From Myxococcaceae bacterium JPH2 (GTDB taxonomy: Bacteria; Myxococcota; Myxococcia; Myxococcales; Myxococcaceae): a DNA stretch of 64,000 bases. The stretch's first letter is position 1; each line of letters begins with the position of its first letter. Below, one piece after another: positions 11,966 to 21,002 of the stretch. The stretch spans positions 171,095-235,094 of the forward strand of contig JAEMGR010000006.1 in assembly GCA_016458225.1 (NCBI GenBank), in the 5' to 3' direction. A program made the translations under genes and the position numbers. The notes below the pieces were generated by a model, which saw nothing but the letters and a program-made list of their open reading frames with translations, had not been told where the DNA came from and searched no databases.

Positions 11966-14314
11966 ATGTCTACGTCCCCTTCGAAAACGTTGAGCCCCGC
12001 CGAGCTCGCGAAGCTTGAGCATGCGTTCGCTTCCGATCCTTCGTCGGACGCCTACAAGCCCTTGGCCGAGGCCTATCTCGGGATGGGCCGCTTCATGGAG
12101 GCGATGGTCGTCTGCAAGAAGGGTGTGAAGGCCCACCCTCAGCTCGCGGCGCCTCGCATCCTCCTTGCCCGTGTCTACGCGGACCAGGGCAAGGACAAGA
12201 AGGCGCTCGAGGAGGTCCAGGGCGCGCTTCAAGCGCAGCCCGCGGACAAGGCCGCGCTGCGCCTGGCGGGCGTGCTTCAGCTCAAGACGGGTGAGGCCGA
12301 TGCGGGCCGCGCCAGCTTGCTGAAGGCGTGGGAGGCGGATCCCGGAGATCCGGAGACCGTCACGCTCCTCCAGCAGCACAAGGTGGAGCTCCCCAAGCCC
12401 GCCGCGCCGCCCCCCGCGCCGGTGGCCCCGCCTCCGCCCGCTCCCGTCGAGGCCGCCCCGCGCGCCGCGCCGACCCTCGCTCCGGAGCCCCGCTCGAACG
12501 CCGCCGCTCGCGCGGCCTCGGCTGCCCAGGCCCCGTCTTCCGCGGCGCCTGCTCGTTCCGCGGCGGCCCGCGCGGAGCCCGCGTCCCGTCCCGCGCCCGT
12601 GCGCCGCGCCCCGGTGGTGGTGCACGAGGTGGACGACGACGAGGATGATGCCCCGCCGCGTCGGGTCTCCACTCCGGCGGGACGTGGCAGCAAGGTCGTC
12701 ACGCTGGCGCTCCTTGTCCTCATCCCGCTGTTCGCCGGCGGCTATCAGTTCTACGCGTCTCGGGCGAAGGCTCGGGCCCACGCGCTCAAGAAGGCGCTGG
12801 ATGCGGCCACCAACGAGCTGAAGCACGACTCGTTCGCCAGCTACAAGAAGGCGTGCGACGCGGCCAACCAGGCGCTCGAGGTGGACTCCGAGTCCACCGC
12901 CGCCCATGGCTACCTCGCCTACGCCTACGCCATCCGCTGGGGTGAGCACGGCGGCGGTGACGACGCGCGCAAGCAGGCCGAGGAGCATCTGGCCGCGGCC
13001 AAGAGTGGCAAGGAGCTGTCGAGCCACCTCTATGCGGCCGAGGCGCTCATCCTCACCTACAGCGGCAAGGGCAAGGAGGCCCTGGGCCAGCTCGAGGAGC
13101 GGGTGAAGAAGTTCGACGCGGAGGGCAAGGCGTCGTCGCTCCTGTACCTGACGCTGGGCCTCATCCAGATGAACGCGGGGGACATGGAGCGCGCCCGCGA
13201 CAGCCTGGAGCGCGCGCAGGCGCTGTCTCCGGATGATCCGCGCGTCTATGCCGGCCTGGGCGCGGTGTACCGGCGCATGGGCCAGGACGCCACGGCCTGG
13301 AAGAACTACGACTTCGCGCTGCGCTACGAGAAGAACCACCCGGAGTCGCTGCTCGGGCGCTCGCTGCTGATGCTGGAGCAGGACGAGCCCAACTACGAGC
13401 TGGCCAACCGGCTGCTCAAGGCGCTGCTGGAGGTGGACCCGCCGCCGAGCCCGCGGCAGCTCGCCACGGCGCACCTGGCGCGCTCGCTGCTCATCAGCCG
13501 CGTGTCGCTGGCCATGCCCTCGCTCAAGCCCGAGGTGCAGCAGAAGCTCTCCGAGGTCACCGGCGTGCCGGTGGACAAGGACAAGGCGCGCGCCGAGGTG
13601 CTCAAGGCGGAGGAGACGGGCTTCGCGCTGGACAAGCAGAACCCGGAACTGAGCCTCATCAAGGGGCGCCGCCTGCTCGTCGAGGGCAACTTCGACGCGG
13701 CCGCCGAGGAGATCCGCAAGGCCATCCGCCTGGATGCCTCGCGCGCCCAGTTCTACGTGGAGCTGGCCAAGGCGCTCATGGGCAAGCCGGGCGGCGAGAA
13801 GGAAGCCGCGGACGCGCTCAACACCGCCCTCAAGACGATGGGGGAAAGCCCCAAGCTGGTCGTGATGCTGGGCAACGCCTACCGCCGGCAGGGCAAGCTC
13901 CCCGAGGCGCTGGCGCAGTATCAGCGCGCGGTGAAGGACCCGAAGGCCAAGAACCCCGAGGCGCGGCTGGCCATGGGCGCCATCTTCCGGGAGCGCTCCG
14001 AGTGGGACAAGGCGCTGGAGCAGCTTGAGAAGGCCAACCAGGAGTTCGTCGGTCAGACGGACCGCGCGGCCCTGGCGCTCACCGAGATGGGCCGCGTCTA
14101 CCAGGGCAAGGGCGACGCCGCGAAGGCGGACGAGACCTACCAGCGCGCGCTCACGTCGGACGAGAACTACGCCCCGGCGTACTACTTCTACGCCTCACTC
14201 CTGGCGAAGGACTCCAAGCAGGGCTCCAAGGCCCGGATGCTGGCGCAGGAGTACATGAAGCGTGAGCCGAAGGGCGAGTACGCCACCGAGGCTCAGCGGA
14301 TGGCGGGCAACTAG
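11966..14314 (+). CDS. Membrane-anchored TPR-repeat protein
   Basis: The ATG at 11966, downstream of a good promoter, gives 782 residues; the frame is also open further 5' but that part overlaps the promoter. Residues 1-120 form helical TPR-like repeats (YKPLAEAYLGMGRFMEAMVV). An Ala/Pro-rich linker follows. A basic stretch and a transmembrane helix (VVTLALLVLIPLFAGGYQF) lie near 232-255, so the C-terminal two thirds are probably periplasmic. That part is a long series of TPRs, such as VMLGNAYRRQGKLPEALAQY. TPR arrays scaffold protein complexes; the partner is unknown. The gene is monocistronic, with its own promoter and a strong terminator. Confidence 0.85.
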   Translation: MSTSPSKTLSPAELAKLEHAFASDPSSDAYKPLAEAYLGMGRFMEAMVVCKKGVKAHPQLAAPRILLARVYADQGKDKKALEEVQGALQAQPADKAALRLAGVLQLKTGEADAGRASLLKAWEADPGDPETVTLLQQHKVELPKPAAPPPAPVAPPPPAPVEAAPRAAPTLAPEPRSNAAARAASAAQAPSSAAPARSAAARAEPASRPAPVRRAPVVVHEVDDDEDDAPPRRVSTPAGRGSKVVTLALLVLIPLFAGGYQFYASRAKARAHALKKALDAATNELKHDSFASYKKACDAANQALEVDSESTAAHGYLAYAYAIRWGEHGGGDDARKQAEEHLAAAKSGKELSSHLYAAEALILTYSGKGKEALGQLEERVKKFDAEGKASSLLYLTLGLIQMNAGDMERARDSLERAQALSPDDPRVYAGLGAVYRRMGQDATAWKNYDFALRYEKNHPESLLGRSLLMLEQDEPNYELANRLLKALLEVDPPPSPRQLATAHLARSLLISRVSLAMPSLKPEVQQKLSEVTGVPVDKDKARAEVLKAEETGFALDKQNPELSLIKGRRLLVEGNFDAAAEEIRKAIRLDASRAQFYVELAKALMGKPGGEKEAADALNTALKTMGESPKLVVMLGNAYRRQGKLPEALAQYQRAVKDPKAKNPEARLAMGAIFRERSEWDKALEQLEKANQEFVGQTDRAALALTEMGRVYQGKGDAAKADETYQRALTSDENYAPAYYFYASLLAKDSKQGSKARMLAQEYMKREPKGEYATEAQRMAGN

Positions 14315-14618
14315 CCCGAGCGGTCCTCCGCTGGCCTCACCCCGACGCCGCGGGCCCCCAGGGCTCGCGGCGTCGTGCTTTCGCGACAAGCGCTGCTGAT
14401 GCGCGCCGGCAGTTGGACACGAGGCTCGTCCTGGAGGCCGGGTTGATGCCCGGCCGGGCGGCCGATATGCCCGCCCCGCGCGTTCCCTGCCGGGCGGCGG
14501 CGGCCTTGCCACCCCCTCCCGGTGCTTGTATGGGAGGGCGCACTTGGACGGGAGCGGCGTCCCGTCTTCCACCCGCGCCGGCAGCGAGGGCTGCCTGAGC
14601 CACATCCCGGGAGTCTGC
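14315..14618. other. Intergenic region between TPR gene and ctaB
   Basis: This stretch holds the terminator at 14344-14374 and the ribosome binding site of the next gene (GGGAG near 14609). I see no convincing small gene; the open frames here have no codon bias or ribosome binding sites. No clear promoter hexamers stand out for ctaB. Confidence 0.5.
14344..14374 (+). terminator. Strong hairpin terminator after the TPR gene
   Basis: The arms 14344-14357 and 14361-14374 pair over 14 bp with a single G-U and a 3-nt loop. They are followed by GTGCTTTCG. It lies 30 bp after the stop codon. Confidence 0.75.
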
Positions 14619-15503
14619 GTGAGCGCGCGTGCCGTGTCCTTGTCGTCCACCGCGTCCGACCTGGTCTCCCTCACCAAGCCCAGCCTCTCCAGCCTCGTCA
14701 TCATCACGACGGCCGGAGGCATGTGGCTGGCGCCTGGCTCGCTGAGCCCCGGGCGCGCGCTGGTGACGCTGCTGGCCACCTCGGGCACCGTCGGCGCGGC
14801 CAACGCGCTCAACTGCTACCTGGAGCGCCACAGCGATCAGTTCATGGCGCGCACCCGCAACCGGCCGCTGCCCGCCGGGCGCATGGACCCCGCGGTCGCG
14901 CTCTGGTTCGGCATCTCGCTGGCGGCGGTGTCGCTGCCCGCGCTGGCCCTGGGCGCCAACCTGCTGACGGCGGGCCTGGGGCTCCTGGCGCTCCTGAGCT
15001 ACGTGCTCGCGTACACGCCGCTCAAGGCGCGCACGTCCGCGGCGATGCTCGTGGGCGCGGTGCCCGGCGCGCTGCCGCCGCTGATGGGCTGGACCGCGGT
15101 GACGAACGTGCTGGACTCGGGCGGCTTCGCGCTGTTCGCCATCCTGTTCCTCTGGCAGATGCCGCACTTCCTCGCCATCGCGCTGTTCCGCAAGGAGGAG
15201 TACGCCGCCGCGGGCCTCAAGTCCGTGCCGCTGGAGCGCGGCGACGAGTCCAGCCGCGCGCAGCTCGTGCTCTACGTGGTGGCGCTCGTCCCCATGACGC
15301 TCTTGCCCTTCCAGCTGAACATCGCGGGCGTGTGGTACCTGGCCGCGGCGGCCGGGCTGGGGCTCGCCTTCCTGGCCATGGGCGCGTGGGGCTTCTTCAA
15401 GCAGCTGGGGAAGCCGTGGGCGCGCCAGACGTTCTTCTATTCGCTGCTGTACCTGACCGGCCTGTTCGCCGCGCTGATGCTCGACCGCGTCCCTCGCGGC
15501 TAG
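14619..15503 (+). CDS. ctaB: Protoheme IX farnesyltransferase (heme O synthase)
   Basis: The GTG at 14619 with GGGAG upstream gives 294 residues. The protein is a UbiA-family polytopic membrane enzyme. LTKPSLSSLVI at the N-terminus is the family entry motif. The first Asp/Glu-rich active-site region is NALNCYLERHSDQFMARTRN, matching the heme O synthase pattern N..(E/D)R..D..M.RTRNRP. FLWQMPHFLAIALF is the second conserved loop. It transfers farnesyl to heme B to make heme O for heme-copper oxidases. An ABC exporter and a cupredoxin-like lipoprotein follow, consistent with respiratory-oxidase biogenesis. An alternative in-frame ATG at 14526 lacks a good ribosome binding site. Confidence 0.92.
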   Translation: MSARAVSLSSTASDLVSLTKPSLSSLVIITTAGGMWLAPGSLSPGRALVTLLATSGTVGAANALNCYLERHSDQFMARTRNRPLPAGRMDPAVALWFGISLAAVSLPALALGANLLTAGLGLLALLSYVLAYTPLKARTSAAMLVGAVPGALPPLMGWTAVTNVLDSGGFALFAILFLWQMPHFLAIALFRKEEYAAAGLKSVPLERGDESSRAQLVLYVVALVPMTLLPFQLNIAGVWYLAAAAGLGLAFLAMGAWGFFKQLGKPWARQTFFYSLLYLTGLFAALMLDRVPRG

Positions 15504-15536
15504 CGCTCGCGGGCGCACGCCGGGGAGCAGACGCCC

Positions 15537-16529
15537 ATGCTTGAGAGCCCGGTCCCCTCGCTTCCTCCCCCCTTGCTGCAACTGGAGGGGCTCACGCGCC
15601 GTTTCGCTGGCCGCACCGCGGTGGATGGCCTGTCGCTGTCCGTGCGACAGGGCGAGATCCTGGGCCTGCTCGGCCCCAATGGCGCGGGCAAGTCCACCAC
15701 GTTCCAGCTCCTGGCGGGGCTGCTCGCCCCCGACGCGGGGCACGTTCGCTTCGAGGGACAGCCGCTGTCCCTGAGCGACCCGTCGCTGCGCCGCCGCATG
15801 GGCATCATCTTCCAGCGGGGCAGCCTGGATGACCTGCTGTCCGCGCGCGAGAACCTGCTCCTGGGGGCCCGGCTGTACGGCCTGTCCGGCGCGCGGGCGC
15901 GCGAGCGGGTGGAGACGATGCTCACGCTCATCGGCCTCAGCGACCGGGGCGACGAGCGCGTGGGGACGTGGTCGGGCGGCATGCGGCGACGGTTGGAGCT
16001 GGCGCGCGCGCTCGTGCACCAGCCTCGCGTGCTCTTGATGGACGAACCCACCCAGGGTTTGGACGAGGGCTCCTTCCGCACCTTCTGGGCGCACCTCAAG
16101 CGCCTGCGCGACGCGGAGGGCATCACGGTGCTGCTCACCACCCACCGCGCGGACGAGGCGGAGGTGTGCGACCGGCTCGCGGTCCTGGACGGAGGGAAGC
16201 TGGTGGCGTGTGACACGCCGGCGGCGCTCGCGGCGCGCATGGGGGGAGACATCCTGACCCTGGAGGCGCCGGAGCCCGAGGCCCTGGCCGCGCAGGTGCG
16301 AGAGCGCCTGGGCCTGGATGCGAGCGTGGTGGAGGGGCAGGTGCGCGTGGAGGTCGCGCAAGGACATGCGCTGGTGCCGCGGCTGGTGGAGGCCTTCCCT
16401 CCGGGGCGGTTCGCCTCCGTGTCGCTGCGCCGGCCCACGCTGGCGGACGTGTTCCTCCAGCTCACCGGGCGCGCGCTCGGAGCGGATGCTCCGGCCCCGC
16501 AGCCTGTCGCGAAGAGGAGTCGCCGATGA
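15537..16529 (+). CDS. ABC transporter ATP-binding protein (ABC-2/DrrA type)
   Basis: The 330-residue ATPase has Walker A GPNGAGKST near residue 50, Q-loop FQRGSLDD, signature WSGGMRRRLELARAL, Walker B VLLMDEPTQGLD and switch His TTHRADE. A C-terminal extension of about 90 residues is typical of DrrA/CcmA-like subunits of export systems. The stop codon overlaps the permease start by 4 bp, so the two form one transporter. It follows ctaB by 33 bp. The substrate is not evident; a link to oxidase or copper-site assembly is suggested only by neighbours. Confidence 0.9.
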   Translation: MLESPVPSLPPPLLQLEGLTRRFAGRTAVDGLSLSVRQGEILGLLGPNGAGKSTTFQLLAGLLAPDAGHVRFEGQPLSLSDPSLRRRMGIIFQRGSLDDLLSARENLLLGARLYGLSGARARERVETMLTLIGLSDRGDERVGTWSGGMRRRLELARALVHQPRVLLMDEPTQGLDEGSFRTFWAHLKRLRDAEGITVLLTTHRADEAEVCDRLAVLDGGKLVACDTPAALAARMGGDILTLEAPEPEALAAQVRERLGLDASVVEGQVRVEVAQGHALVPRLVEAFPPGRFASVSLRRPTLADVFLQLTGRALGADAPAPQPVAKRSRR

Positions 16530-17380
16530 GCGCCGAGGTGTCCGCGGATCAGCCCGCGCTGGAGGCCCCCGTGGCCACGCGTCCCGAGCCCGGGGCGTTG
16601 GCGCTGCAATGGGCGACGGTGCGCGTGCTGCTGGCGCGCGACGTGGTGCGCTTCTTCCGGCAGCCGAGCCGCGTGGTGGGCGCGCTCGCGCAGCCCATCC
16701 TTTTCTGGTTCGTCATCGGCTCGGGCTTCGCGGGCTCGTTCCGCGTGGAGGGCGCGCAGGGGCTGGGCTACCAGCAGTTCTTCTTCCCGGGCGTCGTCAC
16801 CATGGTGGTCCTCTTCAGCGCCATCTTCGCCACCATCACCGTCATCGAGGACCGCAAGGAGGGCTTCCTCCAGGCGGTGCTCGCCGGGCCGGGTTCTCGG
16901 CTCGCGGTGGTGTTGGGCAAGGCGCTGGGCTCGTCCACCATCGCGCTGATGCAGGCGTCGCTGTTCCTCTTGTTCGCGCCGTTGGCCGGGGTTCGTGGCG
17001 ACACGGTGAACCTGCCGCTGTTGGCCACGGTGATGGTGCTGTCGGCGCTCGCGCTGACGGGCATGGGCATGTCGCTGGCGTGGTGGGTGCGCTCCAGCGC
17101 GGGCTACCACGCGGTGATGAGCATCGTGCTCCTGCCCATGTGGGTGCTGTCCGGGGCCATGTTCCCGCTGAAGGGCGCGGGGCCGGTCATGGCGTGGGTG
17201 ATGCGGCTCAACCCCATGCGCTTCTCCGTCGAAGGCGTGCGCCGGGCGCTCTATGGCGTCGAGGCGTCCGCGGCGGTGGGCTCCGCCCAGAGCGGCCTGG
17301 GGCTGGAAGTCCCGGTGCTGCTCGCGTTCGCGGTGGTGTTCCTGGGGCTAGCGGCCTTCAGCGTGAGCCGCCGCGAGTAG
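16526..17380 (+). CDS. ABC-2 type permease
   Basis: The 284-residue protein has an N-terminal cytoplasmic helix (RDVVRFFRQPSRVVGALAQP) and about six membrane segments, the usual ABC-2 layout. TVIEDRKEGFLQAVLAGPGS after the second helix is the classic conserved loop of DrrB/NodJ-type permeases. It partners the ATPase encoded just upstream (ATGA overlap). Confidence 0.9.
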   Translation: MSAEVSADQPALEAPVATRPEPGALALQWATVRVLLARDVVRFFRQPSRVVGALAQPILFWFVIGSGFAGSFRVEGAQGLGYQQFFFPGVVTMVVLFSAIFATITVIEDRKEGFLQAVLAGPGSRLAVVLGKALGSSTIALMQASLFLLFAPLAGVRGDTVNLPLLATVMVLSALALTGMGMSLAWWVRSSAGYHAVMSIVLLPMWVLSGAMFPLKGAGPVMAWVMRLNPMRFSVEGVRRALYGVEASAAVGSAQSGLGLEVPVLLAFAVVFLGLAAFSVSRRE

Positions 17381-17476
17381 CTCCGCCGAGCCAGCCCCGT
17401 CGTTGGACTTGAGGTCGCCCTTCCACTACGAGGGGACCCACGTTGGAACCCTGAAGCTCATCAAGGAGACTGCCTC

Positions 17477-18292
17477 ATGACGCTGCGTTCGCTCGGCCTG
17501 GCGGTGGTGGGTGCCGCGGGCCTGATGGCCCTGCCGGCTTGCAAGAAGGACGAGGCGCCGCCCGCGCCTGCTCCCGCGACGGAGACTCCCTCTGCCGCCA
17601 AGCCCGCAGCGCCGGTGGCCGCTGCCGCAGCGCCGATCGCGCCCGCGGGCAAGGGCGTGGTGAAGGGCGTGGTGAAGTTCACGGGCGAGGCGCCCGCGAT
17701 GGCGGACCTGCCCGCGAGCCTCGACACCGCCTGCGAGGGACGGCCGGTGAAGGAGCAGTCGGTGCTCGTGAAGGATGGGCACCTGCAGAACGTGCTGGTG
17801 CGCGTGAAGGGGCCCGTGGCCGGTGCGCCGCCCGCGCCCTCCACGCCGGTCCTCGTGGACCAGTCCAAGTGCACGTACCTGCCGCGCGTGCAGGGCGCGA
17901 TGCCCGGCCAGCAGGTGATGTTCAAGAACAGCGACGGCACGCTCCACAACGTCCGCGGCGTGGTGGGCACCAAGCCCGTGTTCAACGTCGCGCAGCCGCC
18001 ATCGGCCGCTCCGGTCGAGAAGCCGCTGCCCGCGGACGCGGACGTGCTCAAGCTCAAGTGTGACGTGCACCCGTGGATGGCGGCCTTCGTCGTCGCCAAC
18101 GCGAACCCGTACTTCGCGACCACGGGCGAGGACGGCGCCTTCACGCTCACGGGCCTGCCGGCGGGCACGTACACGCTGGAGGCATGGCACGAGACGCTCG
18201 GCACGAAGACGGCCGAGGTGACGGTGAAGGACGACGCTCCTGCCGAGGCGGCCTTCGACTTCTCCGCCGCGGACGCCACGGCGAAGAAGTAG
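17477..18292 (+). CDS. Cupredoxin-like lipoprotein with carboxypeptidase-regulatory-type domain
   Basis: The 271-residue protein has a lipoprotein leader ending in ALPAC (Cys22) and an AAGGAG-type ribosome binding site. After an Ala/Pro linker the middle part resembles periplasmic plastocyanin-like domains. LHNV and CDVHPWM are spaced as the His/Cys ligands of a copper site, and KNSDGTLHNVRG is characteristic. The end (GEDGAFTLTGLPAGTYTLEAWH) is a carboxypeptidase-regulatory-like beta-sandwich. It probably binds copper or handles electrons at the outer face of a membrane. Its place behind ctaB and the ABC pair suggests a role near a heme-copper oxidase. Redox function is inferred. Confidence 0.82.
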   Translation: MTLRSLGLAVVGAAGLMALPACKKDEAPPAPAPATETPSAAKPAAPVAAAAAPIAPAGKGVVKGVVKFTGEAPAMADLPASLDTACEGRPVKEQSVLVKDGHLQNVLVRVKGPVAGAPPAPSTPVLVDQSKCTYLPRVQGAMPGQQVMFKNSDGTLHNVRGVVGTKPVFNVAQPPSAAPVEKPLPADADVLKLKCDVHPWMAAFVVANANPYFATTGEDGAFTLTGLPAGTYTLEAWHETLGTKTAEVTVKDDAPAEAAFDFSAADATAKK

Positions 18293-18304
18293 TCGCGAGC
18301 AGTG

Positions 18305-18335
18305 CTCCGGGGCTGTGATGTTCCACGCCCCGGAG
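18305..18335. terminator. Bidirectional terminator hairpin between convergent genes
   Basis: CTCCGGGGC at 18305-18313 pairs perfectly with GCCCCGGAG at 18327-18335 over a 13-nt loop that can pair further (GTG/CAC). It sits between the stops of the lipoprotein and the histidine kinase. Confidence 0.65.
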
Positions 18336-18346
18336 ACTCCGCCGCG

Positions 18347-19750
18347 TCAGGTCTCCGCGCGGTTCGGCGGACCCTGACGGCGGACCGTGAAGCCCACCCG
18401 CGCGCCTCCGCCTGGGCGGTTCTCCGCGAAGGTCTCTCCTCCGTGGGCCCGCGCGATGCGCTGCACGAGCGCGAGCCCCAGGCCCAGGGAGCCGGCCTCG
18501 CGGGCCTCTCCGCCGCGGTCCTTGCGATAGAACGGCTGGAAGATGCGCGTCTCCTCACCTGGGAGGAGGCCCGGGCCGCGGTCGTCCACGCAGAAGGCCA
18601 CCTCGGCATCGCCGCGCGGCATCATCCGCAGCGACTCCGCGCCGCCGCCGTGCTTGCGCGCGTTGTCCAGCAGGTTCACCAGGGCGCGCCCCAGCAGTGT
18701 GGCGTCCGCCACCAGTCCCGGCTCCTCGGCGGTGACGTCGAGCTTCTCGGCCGCGAGGCCCGCGCGCTCCAGCGCCCGACACGCCAGCTCCCGGCCATCC
18801 AGCACCTTGGGCGTGAGCTGCCCGAAGTCCAGCCGCGAGCTGGCCAACAGCTCGCCCACCAGTGCGTCCAGCTCCACCACCTCGCGGTCCATCTGGTCGA
18901 GCGTGCGGGGGCTGCCGCCGCTGTCACGCAGCAGCTCCGTGAGGACGCGCATGCGAGCCAGGGGCGTGCGCAGCTCATGCGAGACGGCGGCGAGCAGCTC
19001 GCGTTGATCCACCACCTGCTTCTCGATGCGCGCGGCCATGTCGTTGAAGGCCTCGGCCAGCTCGGCGAACTCCCCCGTGGCGTGCCAGTCCAGGCTCGCT
19101 CGGACATCCAGCTTGCCCGCGCCGAGCGCCTGGGTGGCGCGCACGAGGATGTCCACGGGGCGCGCCAGCTTCCGGGCGATGCCTCCCGAGGCGGCCCACA
19201 GCACGGTCGCCGACAACGCCAGCGGCAGGATGAATCGCCAGATGGGCCGGTTGCGCGTGTTGCCGTAGCAAGCGCGCGCCTGGCCCATCCGCGTGCCGTC
19301 GCGCTCCACGGGCACGGAGATGTCGGGCCCGTGGCAGGGCTCGCCCGCGTGGGCGATGACGGCGCCGCTCGTGTCCAGCAGCTCCACGGACACGTTCAAG
19401 TCGCGAGCAATGCCCTCCATCAGCGCCTGCCGCTGCGCGGGCACGTCCCAGGCCTCGGCGAAGCGATTGCCGACGTAGTGGCGCATGCGCTCTGCTTCCT
19501 GGCTCCACAGCGTGCCGCCCACCAGGTTCATCACCGCGCCCACCAACATGCTGGTGACGAGGATGCTCGCGCCGAACCACATGAAGAGCCGGCGGTGCAG
19601 CCGGGCGCGCACGTAGTGGCCCAGGCGCCCCATCCGCCAGTGATGCCAGTGGTGCCACTGGTGCCAGTGATGGTGATGCGGGAAGGGCGGTGGGTGGCGG
19701 CCCCGGCCGTGCGAGCGGGGATGGGGCCGGGGCGGAGGACGGGGCCTCAT
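18347..19750 (-). CDS. Sensor histidine kinase with His/Trp-rich N-terminal region (CpxA/RstB-like)
   Basis: The 467-residue protein has two membrane helices (about 55-80 and 178-195) flanking a periplasmic sensor loop of about 100 residues. A HAMP domain follows (about 195-250). Then come the H-box AAVSHELRTPLARMR with phosphoacceptor His258, the N-box LVNLLDNARKHGG, G1 VDDRGPGL and G2 GSLGLGLALV. The first 40 residues are remarkable: they are Pro/Arg-rich, then HHHHWHQWHHWHHW. They lie before the first helix and so should be cytoplasmic. A metal-binding role is possible. The start overlaps the response regulator stop by 4 bp. It belongs to an operon with a Spy-like protein, which points to envelope or metal stress sensing. 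Confidence 0.9.
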   Translation of the reverse strand: MRPRPPPRPHPRSHGRGRHPPPFPHHHHWHQWHHWHHWRMGRLGHYVRARLHRRLFMWFGASILVTSMLVGAVMNLVGGTLWSQEAERMRHYVGNRFAEAWDVPAQRQALMEGIARDLNVSVELLDTSGAVIAHAGEPCHGPDISVPVERDGTRMGQARACYGNTRNRPIWRFILPLALSATVLWAASGGIARKLARPVDILVRATQALGAGKLDVRASLDWHATGEFAELAEAFNDMAARIEKQVVDQRELLAAVSHELRTPLARMRVLTELLRDSGGSPRTLDQMDREVVELDALVGELLASSRLDFGQLTPKVLDGRELACRALERAGLAAEKLDVTAEEPGLVADATLLGRALVNLLDNARKHGGGAESLRMMPRGDAEVAFCVDDRGPGLLPGEETRIFQPFYRKDRGGEAREAGSLGLGLALVQRIARAHGGETFAENRPGGGARVGFTVRRQGPPNRAET

Positions 19751-20427
19751 GCGCCCTCTTTGGCGAAGACGTAGCCCACGCCGCGCACGGTCTTGATGAG
19801 CCGGGTGCCCGCGTCGCCGAGCTTCTGTCTCAGATGGGAGATGTGAACGTCCACGGTGCGCTCGCCGACAACGGTGTCCGTGCGGCCGGCTTCACCCAGG
19901 AGCGCGTCGCGCGGGATGACGCGCCCCGCGCGGCGGACCAAGGCCACCAGGAGGTCGAACTCCAGGCCGGTGAGGTCCACCGCTTTGCCGTCCACCTGGA
20001 CCTCGCGTCCGGCCACATCGATGGAGACGCCCGCGGACTCCAGGCGGTCCGCCACCGCCGAGGGCTGCGAGCGTCGCAGCACCGCGCGCAGCCGCGCGAG
20101 CAGCTCGCGCGGACTGAAGGGCTTGGGCAGATAGTCGTCCGCGCCCAGCTCCAAGCCCACCACGCGGTCCGTCTCGTCGCCCTTGGCGGTGAGCATGAGG
20201 ACCGGGATGCGACTCTTGGCCCGGATGCGCTTGCACACCTCCAGGCCATCCATGCCCGGCATCATCACGTCCAGGAGCACGGCGTCGTAGGCCCCGGCCT
20301 CCAGCGCCGCCAGCCCGCGACCTCCGTCGACCGCATGGCTGACGGTGAGGCCGTTCTTCCCGAGGTACTCGGCGAGCAGTTCGTACATCCGGGTGTCGTC
20401 GTCGATGAGCAGGACGCGTGTGGACAT
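19747..20427 (-). CDS. OmpR-family response regulator (CpxR/RstA-like)
   Basis: I start at the ATG at 20427, where the receiver domain begins (MSTRVLLIDDD), giving 226 residues. The acidic pocket D9/D10, phosphoacceptor Asp53 (LLDVMMPGMDG), Thr80 and Lys102 (LPKPF) are all present. The C-terminal winged helix contains LTGLEFDLLVALVRRAG and ERTVDVHISHLRQKLGD. It is translated just ahead of its kinase. Direct GTGAAG repeats upstream of the operon are candidate binding sites. Confidence 0.93.
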   Translation of the reverse strand: MSTRVLLIDDDTRMYELLAEYLGKNGLTVSHAVDGGRGLAALEAGAYDAVLLDVMMPGMDGLEVCKRIRAKSRIPVLMLTAKGDETDRVVGLELGADDYLPKPFSPRELLARLRAVLRRSQPSAVADRLESAGVSIDVAGREVQVDGKAVDLTGLEFDLLVALVRRAGRVIPRDALLGEAGRTDTVVGERTVDVHISHLRQKLGDAGTRLIKTVRGVGYVFAKEGA

Positions 20428-20441
20428 GGAGGCCCGGGACT

Positions 20442-20966
20442 CTAACGCGCCCCGGCGGTCGCGGCGGGAGCACTGCCCACGGAAGCGGGCAGGGCCAGGG
20501 TGGGGGCTGGCCGCACGGCCGGGCTGGCGTCGAGCGTCACCATGTTCCCCGACGAGAGGGCGAACCCCGTGACGCCGGCCGGCACCGGGGCCGAGGCGAC
20601 ATACACCGGCTGCGGTCCCGCCGCGGTCGCGATGACGACGGGCTGAAGGCCCGTGGGGGTCGCGACGTAGAGGGCCTGCGCGGACGGCGTGAGGCCAGGC
20701 ATGGGCGTCGCGGCGACCGGAAGCGAAGCGAAGGCCGGCGGCGCGGTGACGGAGACGATGACCGGGCCGCTGCTCGCGGCGGAAGGCGGCGGAGGATTGG
20801 CCGCGGCCGGAGCGGGCTGGGGCGCGCGGGGGGCGGGACCTTCCCACGGTGAACCCGACGCGCCCCAATGACAGGCACGATTCCGGTGCGCGAGGCTCGC
20901 GAAGCCAGAGGCGTAGCCTCCGAGGGTTCCCGCGGCGAGGAGGACGATCAACAGACGGCGAGGCAT
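20442..20966 (-). CDS. Secreted proline/alanine-rich protein of unknown function
   Basis: This is a 174-residue product with a signal peptide (MPRRLLIVLLAAGTLGGYASG), then a low-complexity Pro/Ala/Val-rich body with two similar segments (ALYVATPTGLQPVVIATAAG and PQPVYVASAPVPAGVTG). No known domain is recognised. It lies between the Spy-like gene and the response regulator gene, 14 bp from the latter, so it is part of the stress operon. It may be an exported accessory factor. Codon choice is typical of the genome, which argues that the frame is real. Confidence 0.65.
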   Translation of the reverse strand: MPRRLLIVLLAAGTLGGYASGFASLAHRNRACHWGASGSPWEGPAPRAPQPAPAAANPPPPSAASSGPVIVSVTAPPAFASLPVAATPMPGLTPSAQALYVATPTGLQPVVIATAAGPQPVYVASAPVPAGVTGFALSSGNMVTLDASPAVRPAPTLALPASVGSAPAATAGAR

Positions 20967-21002
20967 GGGTAGGCTCCTTGCGTGCGCTGAAGGGAACGGG
21001 CC

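Noticed and set aside
18302..19774. A 490-codon plus-strand open frame opposite the histidine kinase
   Set aside because: The minus strand has complete kinase motifs and the plus frame has no recognisable domain.
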